From positions 1-19,090 of the forward strand of contig DAOUPL010000010.1 of assembly GCA_030626185.1 (NCBI GenBank): a stretch of DNA of 19,090 nucleotides, written 5' to 3'. The notes below the pieces were generated by a model. That model ran no database searches, was not told the DNA's origin, and saw nothing but the letters and a program-made list of their open reading frames with translations. Every line of letters begins with the position of its first letter. Position 1 is the first letter of the stretch. The translations under genes were made by a program, and so were the position numbers. Shown one piece after another: positions 1 through 7,303 of the stretch. Origin of the DNA: a bacterium. Lineage in GTDB: Bacteria; Babelota; Babeliae; Babelales; Vermiphilaceae.

Positions 1-1
1 A

Positions 2-85
2 ACGTATCATGCTATAGATAAAGCTAACAAACAAGCTAAAAAAGGGGATAGTAGGGTGAAGCAGCCTAACCGGCGATTGAGGTGA
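2..85 (+). CDS. Possible C-terminal end of a gene cut by the window edge
   Basis: One plus-strand frame is open from the window edge to a TGA at 83-85; the other two plus frames hit stops within the first 21 bases. The visible 27 residues are rich in Lys, Arg, Gln and Asn, with a strongly basic tail (QPNRRLR), as at the C-terminus of many small proteins. This is too short to identify a family, and a chance open frame cannot be excluded. No terminator hairpin is visible in the bases that follow. Confidence 0.25.
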   Translation, partial: TYHAIDKANKQAKKGDSRVKQPNRRLR

Positions 86-138
86 ATAAAGTTATTAAAA
101 ACCGGAACTAATCACTTTGGTATAACACACGAAAAGAA

Positions 139-546
139 CTATCTGTTGTTTAAATAAGCATCCGAGAAAGCTTGATAATTGCGATAACAAAATACTGGTA
201 TTGTAGGGATAAAGAGTCCTAGTCCAATATGCCCAGAAAGTGATACAAAAGGATTATCGTTATTAATTTGTGATGTTGCAGTAAAGCTTACTGTTGCAAA
301 TAAAACAATGAGAGCGTTTCGTGGTAATAATGCAAAATTAACAAATTGATTTGAAAAAATACTTTTTGCTTTAAATTTAGTTTTTAAAAATACCATTGTT
401 ACATGATAACTTACAATAGCACCGCCCATTGTTGCGGGAACGGCAAGTATTTGTACAAGTGTAATATTTTCGGTATCGGGTATAGTTTGTGTGCTTGAAA
501 TATAACATAAAAAACTAACAAGCAAGATTATTTTATATTTGATCAT
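139..546 (-). CDS. Small exported or membrane protein, unknown function
   Basis: The 135-residue protein has an N-terminal hydrophobic stretch resembling a Sec signal peptide (residues 1-20, ending near ISSTQT). Hydrophobic segments follow at about 29-54, 71-90 and 103-121, so it is probably a small inner-membrane protein. I recognise no family. The ATG at 546 has no clear Shine-Dalgarno sequence, and the only alternative would cut into the hydrophobic leader. It is divergent from the 59-residue gene at 674, with 127 bp between the starts. The hydrophobic pattern and intact frame support a real gene; the function is unknown. Confidence 0.6.
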   Translation of the reverse strand: MIKYKIILLVSFLCYISSTQTIPDTENITLVQILAVPATMGGAIVSYHVTMVFLKTKFKAKSIFSNQFVNFALLPRNALIVLFATVSFTATSQINNDNPFVSLSGHIGLGLFIPTIPVFCYRNYQAFSDAYLNNR

Positions 547-585
547 TATTTTAAATTATCGTGAATAGCGAGATAGATCAATAAT

Positions 586-632
586 AAAGTGTGTGTATTG
601 TCGTAATCATTGCAACTTGTATCACACACTTT
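586..632. repeat. 10-bp perfect inverted repeat between divergent genes
   Basis: AAAGTGTGTG at 586-595 is the exact reverse complement of CACACACTTT at 623-632, with 27 nt between the arms. The right arm runs into TTTTT and overlaps the spacer of the candidate promoter at 610-639. It could be an operator for the rightward genes or a long-loop hairpin. No rightward gene ends just upstream, which makes a simple terminator less likely. Confidence 0.5.
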
Positions 633-639
633 TTATGGT
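610..639 (+). promoter_or_regulatory. Candidate promoter for the 59-aa gene and transketolase
   Basis: A TTGCAA box at 610-615 is followed after 18 nt by TATGGT at 634-639. Each matches the sigma70-type consensus at four of six positions. It lies 35 bp before the ATG at 674. The match is weak, but the position suits the two-gene unit. Confidence 0.3.
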
Positions 640-673
640 AAAGTAGAGTAGCAAGTAACGTAAAAGGGGATAA

Positions 674-853
674 ATGAAAAGATTTTTTAGCAAAGAGCGC
701 GCAAAACAACAATGGCAAAAGTTGATGAATTCAACGCGAAACAAAATTTCGCAAGGCGCAGCACAAATTAACAAAATTATCTCATGGGCACGTAGTGAAA
801 ATTGGCGTCGTAAAGATCGTCACGATAAAAAACACAAAAATAATAAAAAATAA
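674..853 (+). CDS. Small basic protein (59 aa) immediately upstream of transketolase
   Basis: An ATG at 674 preceded by an AAAAGGGGA ribosome-binding site (662-670) opens a 59-codon frame ending TAA at 851-853. The product is very basic, with about a third Lys or Arg, has an aromatic start (MKRFF) and no signal peptide or membrane segment. The tail (DKKHKNNKK) suggests nucleic-acid or ribosome contact, which is only inference. Transketolase starts 4 nt after its stop in another frame and has no Shine-Dalgarno of its own, so the two are probably translationally coupled. I know no family for it. The good ribosome-binding site and tight spacing argue for a real gene. Confidence 0.6.
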   Translation: MKRFFSKERAKQQWQKLMNSTRNKISQGAAQINKIISWARSENWRRKDRHDKKHKNNKK

Positions 854-857
854 CATT

Positions 858-2717
858 ATGGATGATTTGACGACGTTTTTACAACAAAAAGCATGTGCAT
901 TGCGATTGCTTTGTTTAGACCAAACAACGCGTGCAGGCTCAGGGCATTTAACAACTTGTTTGTCTGCAGCAGATATTGTTGCAACATTGTTTTTTCATGC
1001 AATGCGGTATGACGTTGATTATTTTAATCATCCAGGCAACGATCGATTTATTTTATCAAAAGGGCATGCGTCACCGTTGTTGTACGCAGTGTGGAAAGAA
1101 GTTGGTTTGTTAACGGTTGATGATCTTGCTGGCTATCGTCAATTTGATTCACCACTTGAAGGGCATCCAACATTTCGGTTTGTGTACACCGAGGCTGCAA
1201 CAGGCTCGTTAGGTATTGGTTTATCGATTGGTTGTGGTCAAGCACTTGCAGCACGCATGGACAATAACGACATTACGATTTATGTCTTACTCGGTGATGC
1301 CGAAATTATTGAAGGTTCTGTCTGGGAAGCGGTACAAATTGCAGCGTTTTATAATTTAAGCAACGTTGTTGCGATTGTTGACGTCAATCGTTTAGGGCAA
1401 AGTAGTGCAACAATGGTTGGTCATGAGTTGCAACAATATCGTAAACGGTTTACTGCGTTTGGTTGGCATGCACAAGAAGTTGATGGCCACAACATTGAAC
1501 AACTTGTTGAAGTTATTGATGCAGCAAAAACGATTACTGATAAACCAAAAGTTATTTTAGCGCATACGATAAAAGGGCACGGCGTTTCGTGGCTAGAAGA
1601 TAGAAATGGTTTTCATGGCAAAGCGTTAAAACCAGAAGAATATGAACGGGCAAAAAAAGATTTATTGTCGTCATGCGTGAGCGGTTTGCCAAAAAAAGAA
1701 GAACGGTTTACGCCACCAATGCCTAATGGCCCAGTGGCGTACAGTGGTGATACTTCGTGGATTATGCCGTCATCGTCGTACGAAAAAGATGATTTGGTGC
1801 CAACGCGAAAAGCTTACGGTGCTGCGCTGGCTGCACTTGGTAATGTGTGTGATCGTGTGGTGAGTTTGGATGCAGAAGTAAAAAATTCAACGTTTGCACA
1901 AACATTTGAGCATTCACATCCAGAACGTTTTGTACAATGTTTTATCGCAGAACAAAACATGGTCAGCATGGCAGTGGGAATGCATCGGCGTAATAAAATT
2001 CCGTTTGTCTCAACGTTTAGTTGCTTTTTTTCTCGTGCACACGATCAAATTAGGATGAGCGCAGTTGGTGAATCTGCATTGCGATTAGTCGGTTCGCATT
2101 CTGGTGTTTCTATCGGTCATGATGGGCCATCACAAATGGGTTTAGAAGATATTGGTATGATGCGTGCGCTGTCAAAATCGGTAGTTTTGTACCCATGCGA
2201 TGCGCAAAGCACGTGGGCACTCGTTAATCAAATGAGTAATTATCACGATGGTATTAGTTATTTGCGCACAACACGTTCAGCCACACCAGTGTTGTATGAT
2301 CAGCACGAAGAGTTTGTGATCGGTGGGTGTAAAGTTTTGCATGAGTCAAAAGATGATGTTGCATGTGTGATTGCTGCTGGTATTACGTTGCACGAAGCGT
2401 TATCGGCGTATCGAATTTTGCAACAACAAAATATTTCTATCACGGTTATCGATTGTTATTCGATAAAGCCACTTGATGAAAAAACAATTGCTCGTTGTGC
2501 AACACAAGTAAATAATGTGATCACGGTAGAAGATCATTATTTACAAGGTGGATTAGGTGAAGCTGTCACGTATGCATTACGAAATCACAATGCAAACGTA
2601 ACATGCTTAGCAGTCACTGAGTTGCCACGATCTGGCTCATCACAAGAGTTACTTGCATGGGCGGGTATTGATGCACAAGCAATTGTTGATCAAGTTTTAC
2701 GTAATTTGTCACGATAA
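858..2717 (+). CDS. tkt: Transketolase
   Basis: The thiamine-diphosphate enzyme of the non-oxidative pentose phosphate pathway, moving two-carbon ketol units between sugar phosphates in the cytoplasm. The 619 residues are full length and colinear with the short, animal-type transketolases. Visible motifs are the N-terminal SGH, SKGHASP near 75, GDAEIIEGSVWEA with the metal-ligand Asp at 147, the GWHAQEVDGH segment, TRKAYG opening the pyrimidine domain, and IAEQNMVS with the catalytic Glu at 365. The C-terminal domain (VEDHYLQGGLGEA) is intact. The start at 858 (MDDLTTF) is preferred: the frame is open back to an ATG at 795, but those 21 extra residues overlap the 59-aa gene and lack family similarity. 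The usual ThDP-site GDG reads GDA. The 3' end overlaps the convergent hydrolase gene by 28 bp. Confidence 0.95.
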   Translation: MDDLTTFLQQKACALRLLCLDQTTRAGSGHLTTCLSAADIVATLFFHAMRYDVDYFNHPGNDRFILSKGHASPLLYAVWKEVGLLTVDDLAGYRQFDSPLEGHPTFRFVYTEAATGSLGIGLSIGCGQALAARMDNNDITIYVLLGDAEIIEGSVWEAVQIAAFYNLSNVVAIVDVNRLGQSSATMVGHELQQYRKRFTAFGWHAQEVDGHNIEQLVEVIDAAKTITDKPKVILAHTIKGHGVSWLEDRNGFHGKALKPEEYERAKKDLLSSCVSGLPKKEERFTPPMPNGPVAYSGDTSWIMPSSSYEKDDLVPTRKAYGAALAALGNVCDRVVSLDAEVKNSTFAQTFEHSHPERFVQCFIAEQNMVSMAVGMHRRNKIPFVSTFSCFFSRAHDQIRMSAVGESALRLVGSHSGVSIGHDGPSQMGLEDIGMMRALSKSVVLYPCDAQSTWALVNQMSNYHDGISYLRTTRSATPVLYDQHEEFVIGGCKVLHESKDDVACVIAAGITLHEALSAYRILQQQNISITVIDCYSIKPLDEKTIARCATQVNNVITVEDHYLQGGLGEAVTYALRNHNANVTCLAVTELPRSGSSQELLAWAGIDAQAIVDQVLRNLSR

Positions 2718-3676
2718 TGCTTTTTAGGATTATGTGTTCTAACTTTAACTAACAATTCTTTGTTGTGTAAAAAGTAACCGGGATTTTCATCGATTAAATC
2801 ATCAATAGTTTTGATAACGTCAGGCAGCGCGGTAATAAAGCGCGGGCTTGCAAACTCAGTATGAAACAATGCATGTTTGTTAATTGTGACTCGTGCTTGA
2901 CGAATACGCCCATCTTGAACAAAACAACGACGAGAAAAGGGTGGCATTCTAAATGCATGACGCGTTGAAAGATTACGACGACTTGGCTCTTTACGCTTGA
3001 ATTGTGGTGCAAGTATTTGTACGGTGTCCAGCGATGAGTACAGTGCGTAGACACGTTCAAAAATAGGATTGTTGATCAAATGCGCTGTTGCGTATTGCAC
3101 CGGGCAGCCCATTAAGATAAGTGAATTTATAATAATGTTTTTTTGTTTAAAGTCGTTCATGCGCGCAAGTGTAAGTGCAACGTTGCCGCCATGGCTGTGC
3201 GTGATAATGTTAATTTCTGGATAAATTTTATATTTTTTTATAAAGTCTTCGATCAGATCAACAAGCTCGCTATGCAAAACGCATGCAGCGTAATCACGTT
3301 GTTCTTCGTTAAGTTTTCCTGACCAGCCAAATGCATAAAATGTCTCAAGCGGATATTGTTGTGGGTCAGCGCCGTGCAGAGCTTGCACACGTTGGCGAAC
3401 TTTGTGTTCTTTAGGAAATTCAGAAATATGTTTAATGCTTGGAACGGTATCAAAGACTAAATCAAACGTAGCGCGACGAAAAAAGATTGTACCATGGATC
3501 CATATGGTTAACGGTGGTATCTTTTTCTTATTGCCCAATTTTGTTTCTTTTTCAGGAGGGAATGCAACACGTATCTGCCGTTTAATAATTTGCGATTTAT
3601 GAGTACAGCCAGAAAGAAGTACAAGTAATGAGCTGAACAACACTGGTTGATAGCGTTGTGAATATGTGGTTAGCAT
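2690..3676 (-). CDS. Predicted lipoprotein, alpha/beta hydrolase (lipase/esterase-like)
   Basis: The 328-residue product starts with a lipoprotein signal peptide ending LLSGC, giving a lipidated Cys24, so it is probably anchored in the envelope. A likely alpha/beta-hydrolase fold follows: strand plus IHGT near 60-63 (oxyanion region), WSG at 118-120 and nucleophile elbow THSHGGN with Ser161. Comparison with the upstream paralogue suggests Asp217 (SSLDTVQ) and His272 (HTEF) complete the triad. The substrate is unknown; an ester or lipid is inferred. The frame extends back to a GTG at 3748, only 10 nt after the neighbour's stop, but that start would bury the lipobox 48 residues in, so ATG 3676 is preferred. 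It forms a tandem pair with the gene at 3759-4757 and converges on transketolase. Confidence 0.75.
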   Translation of the reverse strand: MLTTYSQRYQPVLFSSLLVLLSGCTHKSQIIKRQIRVAFPPEKETKLGNKKKIPPLTIWIHGTIFFRRATFDLVFDTVPSIKHISEFPKEHKVRQRVQALHGADPQQYPLETFYAFGWSGKLNEEQRDYAACVLHSELVDLIEDFIKKYKIYPEINIITHSHGGNVALTLARMNDFKQKNIIINSLILMGCPVQYATAHLINNPIFERVYALYSSLDTVQILAPQFKRKEPSRRNLSTRHAFRMPPFSRRCFVQDGRIRQARVTINKHALFHTEFASPRFITALPDVIKTIDDLIDENPGYFLHNKELLVKVRTHNPKKHYRDKLRKT

Positions 3677-3758
3677 GAAATCTCGGTAACGTATGTTGGT
3701 TACATGTTTGATTACATATAAATGCCGAATGAGAAACTTGTCAATCACTTTGTGTTAT

Positions 3759-4757
3759 TTACAATGCAAGTTTAATAATTTCGTGCGTTGTTTCTGGGGT
3801 ATTGTTCTTTGTGCGTTGCGTAAAAATCTCATCTGCTTGTTTAAGTAATGATGGCAACTCAATCAAGAATGGTTCCATGGTAAATTCAAAATGTGACAAA
3901 CCACGTTTTTTGTTACGCATTATTTTATCAAGTGGTTTTAGAAAGCTGTTTTTCCACCCATGTGTTTTCTTCATAAGTGGCAAATGTTTTACTCGATGCC
4001 ACGGCGCACCAGCGCGCCAGATTGTTTTAAATTGTACAACTCGTGGATCATCTTGAGTAAAAATACGTTTAGTAAAGAACGATTTGTTCTTTTTCCACTG
4101 CGCATCAAATGCTTTGAAAAATGAAAGGTATTTTTTTTTGTTAAATTTAAACTGTGTTATTTTTTGTGGATCCATAACTTGTATGATATCAGTTGGTGAA
4201 AAGAACACGATAACTTGTTTAAATTGCGGTAGCGTAATGTGTTGTTTTGTTTTTGTAAAAACCGGACATGCAAATAAAATTGTACGATCAATGGTAATGT
4301 CGATATTGTTTTTCTCTGCGTGTTGCATAGCGCGAATTAACACGTTGCCGCCATGACTATGAGTCATGATTGTTATGCGTGGATCATAATTGAGTACATC
4401 ACGATAGTAAGTGATAATTTTTTGTACGTCGTGCAGCAGTTTTTCACCAGCAATGCGTCGTGCTTTTACCGTTGCAGTGCCTGACCATTTAAACCAGTAA
4501 GAATGCTGGAGAGAAAAGTTGTCAGGATCAAGTTCTTCGAGCAACGTAAGGCGAATGTGAGCGCTGTGTGACGTTGGTAAATCAGGAATATAAAACATTT
4601 GTGAAGGTTTAAGTTTCTTTGCTTTTGTAAATGCTTGTGATGGCTTTGTGCCATGCACCCAAATGGTAAGGTTAATTTTTGGGCGTACAGGAGTTTCTTG
4701 TGCAAATAATGCGCAAGAGAAAAATATGATAAAAATACTTAAAATACGTTTTTTCAT
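3759..4757 (-). CDS. Exported alpha/beta hydrolase, paralogue of the downstream lipoprotein
   Basis: The 332-residue protein begins with a cleavable signal peptide (residues 1-20, ending ALFAQ), so it is probably periplasmic or secreted. IWVHGT near 32-37, WSG at 91-93 and THSHGGN with nucleophile Ser134 align with the neighbouring lipoprotein. Asp190 (SPTDIIQV) and His289 (HFEF) are the matching triad candidates. Its basic C-terminal half, rich in Lys and Phe, differs from the paralogue. It is first in the apparent two-gene unit, with a candidate promoter upstream at 4805-4832. I recognise the fold by motif only; the substrate and exact family are unknown. No obvious Shine-Dalgarno precedes the ATG. 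Confidence 0.75.
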   Translation of the reverse strand: MKKRILSIFIIFFSCALFAQETPVRPKINLTIWVHGTKPSQAFTKAKKLKPSQMFYIPDLPTSHSAHIRLTLLEELDPDNFSLQHSYWFKWSGTATVKARRIAGEKLLHDVQKIITYYRDVLNYDPRITIMTHSHGGNVLIRAMQHAEKNNIDITIDRTILFACPVFTKTKQHITLPQFKQVIVFFSPTDIIQVMDPQKITQFKFNKKKYLSFFKAFDAQWKKNKSFFTKRIFTQDDPRVVQFKTIWRAGAPWHRVKHLPLMKKTHGWKNSFLKPLDKIMRNKKRGLSHFEFTMEPFLIELPSLLKQADEIFTQRTKNNTPETTHEIIKLAL

Positions 4758-4804
4758 AAGATATCAACTTTGTGTTATGGTTAATATATCTTTATTTACT
4801 GTTT

Positions 4805-4832
4805 AGTCTACTTAAAATTGGCAAATTGTCAA
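4805..4832 (-). promoter_or_regulatory. Candidate promoter for the tandem hydrolase genes
   Basis: On the minus strand a perfect TTGACA (4832-4827) is followed after 16 nt by TAGACT (4810-4805, four of six matches). This places transcription start about 40 nt before the ATG at 4757. It lies in the 88-bp divergent spacer shared with the permease gene. Confidence 0.4.
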
Positions 4833-4845
4833 TAGGTATAAATGT

Positions 4846-6132
4846 ATGCAACAGAACAAATTATCCTTATTATCAGCGATTTTTATAAACATTAACATTA
4901 TGATTGGTGCAGGTATTTTTGTAAATACTACACAACTGATTAATACCGTTGGTGTTTTGGGTTCATTTTCGTATTTAATCGGTGGTGCGCTTATGCTACC
5001 GTTAATACTCGCTATCGCGTATTTATTACGACTATTCCCTTCAGGTGGTTTTTATACGTTTGGTGCACAAATTAACGATTCTGTTGGATTTTTTAGCGCA
5101 TGGAGCTATTTTGTGGGTAAACTTGCCTCAGCGGTAGTGATGGTCTTTACTGGTTCAACATTATTGTGTGCACTCGTTCCTGCGTTGTCGACTACGCAGC
5201 CCGTGGTGTTAAGTGCTATTATTTTTGTTATTTTTGGTTTACTAAACTTGCTTAATGCGCGTACTGGCAGCAATATTCAATTTTTGTTTTTTATCGCAAA
5301 ACTTGTTCCGGTAGTTATGGTGATTGTTAGTGGTTGGTTTTATGTAACACCAGAGGCGCTATTATCAGCATCACGCGTATGGGTTGCTATCCCAGCAAGT
5401 TTACCATTTGTGGTTTTTGCTATTGCAGGGTTCGAGGCAGCGTGTTCGTTGAGTAGTCGAATAGAAAATGCAGAAAAAAATGCACCACGAGCAGTTTTAG
5501 GCTCATTTGCGTTAGTGATGATTTTGTACAGTTTGTATCAAGTTAGTGCATACGTTTTTGCTCAATTGCACGGGCAAACATTAACTGATTATCGTGATTT
5601 TTTCACAATAGTTGCATCTCGTCTTGATGGGGTTATTTTTGCATTGCCGCAATGGCAGTTTTTATTTTATGTTGCGGTTATTTTATCAACGCTTGGCGCA
5701 GCGTATGGCGTGTTGTTCAGCAACGTGTGGAACTTGCACATTTTAGCGCAAAAAGATCATTTTATTGGTGCAAACACGATCAAAAATTACAATCGTTATG
5801 GAATTCCATTTTGGTGCGTTGTCGCTGAAGTTATGGTTTGTTTAATTTATCTTGCAACCTGTTTAGGTGATTATGTTTCGTTACAACGTGTTGGTGCAAC
5901 TGGTTGTGTCTTAGGGTATTTAATCAGCGTGTTAGCGCTTTGTTATCTTAAAGTAAAAGATAACCTTTCTGTTTCATGGGTGCTTGTTGGTGGCGCTGTT
6001 GGTAGTTGTTTATTGCTCAGCTTTCTGTGTGTGACATCGTTGTTCACTGGTAGCATTGTTGCATTTAGTGTGTATGTTGCACTTGTTGGTGTTGGGTTGG
6101 CGAGCATGCAGCTTAAAAAAAGATTAGCATAA
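4846..6132 (+). CDS. APC-family amino-acid permease
   Basis: A 428-residue integral inner-membrane protein with about twelve hydrophobic segments. It carries the first-helix signature NIMIGAGIF (17-25), PSGGFYTFGA in the second to third helix region, and FAIAGFEA followed by ENAEKNAPRA before the next helix, all typical of amino acid-polyamine-organocation transporters. It should move amino acids or related solutes across the inner membrane, by proton symport or exchange; the specificity cannot be read from sequence. Length is normal for the family. An AGG at 4834-4836 lies about nine nt before the ATG. Amino-acid uptake fits a host-dependent lifestyle, but that is inference. Confidence 0.9.
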   Translation: MQQNKLSLLSAIFININIMIGAGIFVNTTQLINTVGVLGSFSYLIGGALMLPLILAIAYLLRLFPSGGFYTFGAQINDSVGFFSAWSYFVGKLASAVVMVFTGSTLLCALVPALSTTQPVVLSAIIFVIFGLLNLLNARTGSNIQFLFFIAKLVPVVMVIVSGWFYVTPEALLSASRVWVAIPASLPFVVFAIAGFEAACSLSSRIENAEKNAPRAVLGSFALVMILYSLYQVSAYVFAQLHGQTLTDYRDFFTIVASRLDGVIFALPQWQFLFYVAVILSTLGAAYGVLFSNVWNLHILAQKDHFIGANTIKNYNRYGIPFWCVVAEVMVCLIYLATCLGDYVSLQRVGATGCVLGYLISVLALCYLKVKDNLSVSWVLVGGAVGSCLLLSFLCVTSLFTGSIVAFSVYVALVGVGLASMQLKKRLA

Positions 6133-6157
6133 AAAAAGGGAGCCTTTCAGCTCCCTT
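6131..6157 (-). terminator. Hairpin terminator after the 140-aa exported gene
   Basis: AAGGGAGC (6136-6143) pairs with GCTCCCTT (6150-6157) around a six-base loop. Read on the minus strand it ends in seven T, a good Rho-independent terminator for the gene ending at 6190. It may also stop transcripts from the permease gene. Confidence 0.75.
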
Positions 6158-6189
6158 AAATTATTTATGATGGTTGTGTTAGCACAATC

Positions 6190-6612
6190 CTACAGTGCGT
6201 AATAAGATGCGCAGCTAGCCGCACATCCTAAAAATCCAATTCCTATTCCCAAAGCAGCTTTTTTGTGCTCACAGAAATAATAAAAGGCAGCTTCTTTGCT
6301 CGGTAAATTATTTATCAGATCTTGTTTATCTTCAAGAGTTACATCTTCTTTTTTTAAAGCTTTTTGTGTTCTTTCATCAGCGCCAACCATTTCACATAAA
6401 GTTTTTTCATTTTTTAATGCAATACCTGCGAAAATAGTAAGTGGCGCACCAATTATTACACCTGCGGCGCAAATTGCCAATAGATGTGTAGAAGAGCTGT
6501 CTTCCGGTATAACTTTAAATGCAAGTGAAAGTTCAGCTTCAGATGTTTTTGTATGCATTGAGCAAAGAGTTGTAACGAGTAAGAATAGGGTTAATGGTGA
6601 ATTGTGCTTCAT
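6190..6612 (-). CDS. Exported two-TM protein, tandem paralogue 1, unknown function
   Basis: The 140-residue protein has a signal peptide (MKHNSPLTLFLLVTTLC, about 1-25), a hydrophobic segment at about 43-66, a charged central region rich in Lys and Asp/Glu, and a Gly/Ala-rich hydrophobic end at about 118-138. Its start has a strong ribosome-binding site (AAAGGAGA, about 6 nt before the ATG). The signal peptide and upstream region almost duplicate those of the gene at 6725-7234. The mature parts align only patchily (GIA..KE.L...VG; YFCEHK versus YLCEYK). I recognise no family. The envelope location is predicted from the signal and hydrophobic segments. Confidence 0.7.
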   Translation of the reverse strand: MKHNSPLTLFLLVTTLCSMHTKTSEAELSLAFKVIPEDSSSTHLLAICAAGVIIGAPLTIFAGIALKNEKTLCEMVGADERTQKALKKEDVTLEDKQDLINNLPSKEAAFYYFCEHKKAALGIGIGFLGCAASCASYYAL

Positions 6613-6649
6613 AATTTCTCCTTTGTAGAAATTGTTTATTATCGAACAA

Positions 6650-6678
6650 AGGATAGAATATTGCGCGTGATTTGTGAA
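6650..6678 (-). promoter_or_regulatory. Candidate promoter of tandem paralogue 1
   Basis: On the minus strand TTCACA (6678-6673, five of six matches) is followed after exactly 17 nt by TATCCT (6655-6650, four of six). The leader to the ATG then holds TTTGTT...AACAA and a strong Shine-Dalgarno. Both boxes and their spacing are conserved in copy B, which supports the call. Confidence 0.5.
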
Positions 6679-6680
6679 GA

Positions 6681-6705
6681 TGAAAGAGGGAGCTGAAAAG
6701 CTCCC
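6681..6705 (-). terminator. Hairpin after tandem paralogue 2
   Basis: GGGAGCT (6688-6694) and AGCTCCC (6699-6705) form a perfect 7-bp stem with a four-base loop, 20 nt beyond the stop of the gene ending at 6725. The minus-strand T tract is interrupted (TCTTTCATCTT), so termination may be leaky. Confidence 0.55.
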
Positions 6706-6724
6706 ATAAGTTATTTATGGTTTT

Positions 6725-7234
6725 TTATTTGGTAATTGTAGAAAAAAGTTTATAGCCAATAAAAATATTTGAAAGGCTAAATAGCAAAACATATTGTTTG
6801 TATTCACATAAATAGTGAACAAATTTTTGTTCTTGTGTTAGTTCGTCTATCATAAAAGTTTGAGCGGATTCAGATGTTTCGGTTCCAAAGTTTATGATTT
6901 TTTTTGAAACTCCAATTGATTCGGCGACATTGCCAATTATTTGTGTGCCTTTGTTTAACCAGTTGGTTCCGTAAGATGTGGCTTGGGTTTCAAAGTTATT
7001 GCCTCCAACTAGTTTCCATAAAAGAGCTTCTTTGTAAAAAGCAATTCCTGAAGCAAATATTGCTGCAATGCCTACGGTTATAAAAACTGCAGTAGGAGGC
7101 GCTAAAACACACCTGGTAAAATTTGAAGTATGCTCTATGGGTTCTTGTAGAGCCGTAATTTCAGACATTATAATAAAACTTAAACAAAGAGTTGTTACGA
7201 GTAAGAATAGGGTTATTGGTGAGTTGTGCTTCAT
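6725..7234 (-). CDS. Exported two-TM protein, tandem paralogue 2, unknown function
   Basis: The 169-residue protein shares MKHNSPITLFLLVTTLC with the next gene downstream and has the same plan: signal peptide, hydrophobic segment (about 46-68, APPTAVFITVGIAAIFASGIAF), variable middle, a YLCEYK motif, then a C-terminal hydrophobic segment (about 148-165). The middle is about 29 residues longer than in paralogue 1 and rich in Thr, Ser, Gly and Asn. The ATG at 7234 has the same strong AAAGGAGA site. Topology suggests an envelope protein. No known family is recognised. Confidence 0.7.
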   Translation of the reverse strand: MKHNSPITLFLLVTTLCLSFIIMSEITALQEPIEHTSNFTRCVLAPPTAVFITVGIAAIFASGIAFYKEALLWKLVGGNNFETQATSYGTNWLNKGTQIIGNVAESIGVSKKIINFGTETSESAQTFMIDELTQEQKFVHYLCEYKQYVLLFSLSNIFIGYKLFSTITK

Positions 7235-7271
7235 AATTTCTCCTTTGTAGAAATTGTTTGCTATCGAACAA

Positions 7272-7300
7272 AGGATAGAATATTACGCATGATTTGTGAA
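7272..7300 (-). promoter_or_regulatory. Candidate promoter of tandem paralogue 2
   Basis: TTCACA (7300-7295) and TATCCT (7277-7272) with a 17-nt spacer on the minus strand are identical in sequence and spacing to the boxes of copy A, although bases between and around them differ. Confidence 0.5.
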
Positions 7301-7303
7301 GAT

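Larger units (their letters stand above)
6563..6705. repeat. Direct repeat copy A: hairpin, promoter, leader and signal-peptide region
   Basis: This block matches 7185-7330. Over 6563-6680 against 7185-7302 I count 7 mismatches in 118 bp (3 in the 50 coding bases, 4 in the 68 upstream). The similarity continues into a GGGAGC/GCTCCC hairpin. Outside the block the coding sequences diverge, which marks a tandem duplication. Confidence 0.9.

Noticed and set aside
795..857. Upstream extension of transketolase to an in-frame ATG at 795
   Set aside because: The extra 21 residues are Lys/Ile-rich and unlike the family, overlap the 59-aa gene in another frame, and have no ribosome-binding site. The family-like N-terminus begins at 858.
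3677..3748. GTG start at 3748 for the lipoprotein hydrolase
   Set aside because: The 10-nt spacing to the preceding gene is attractive, but it would put the lipobox Cys at residue 48, beyond the range of a signal peptide.
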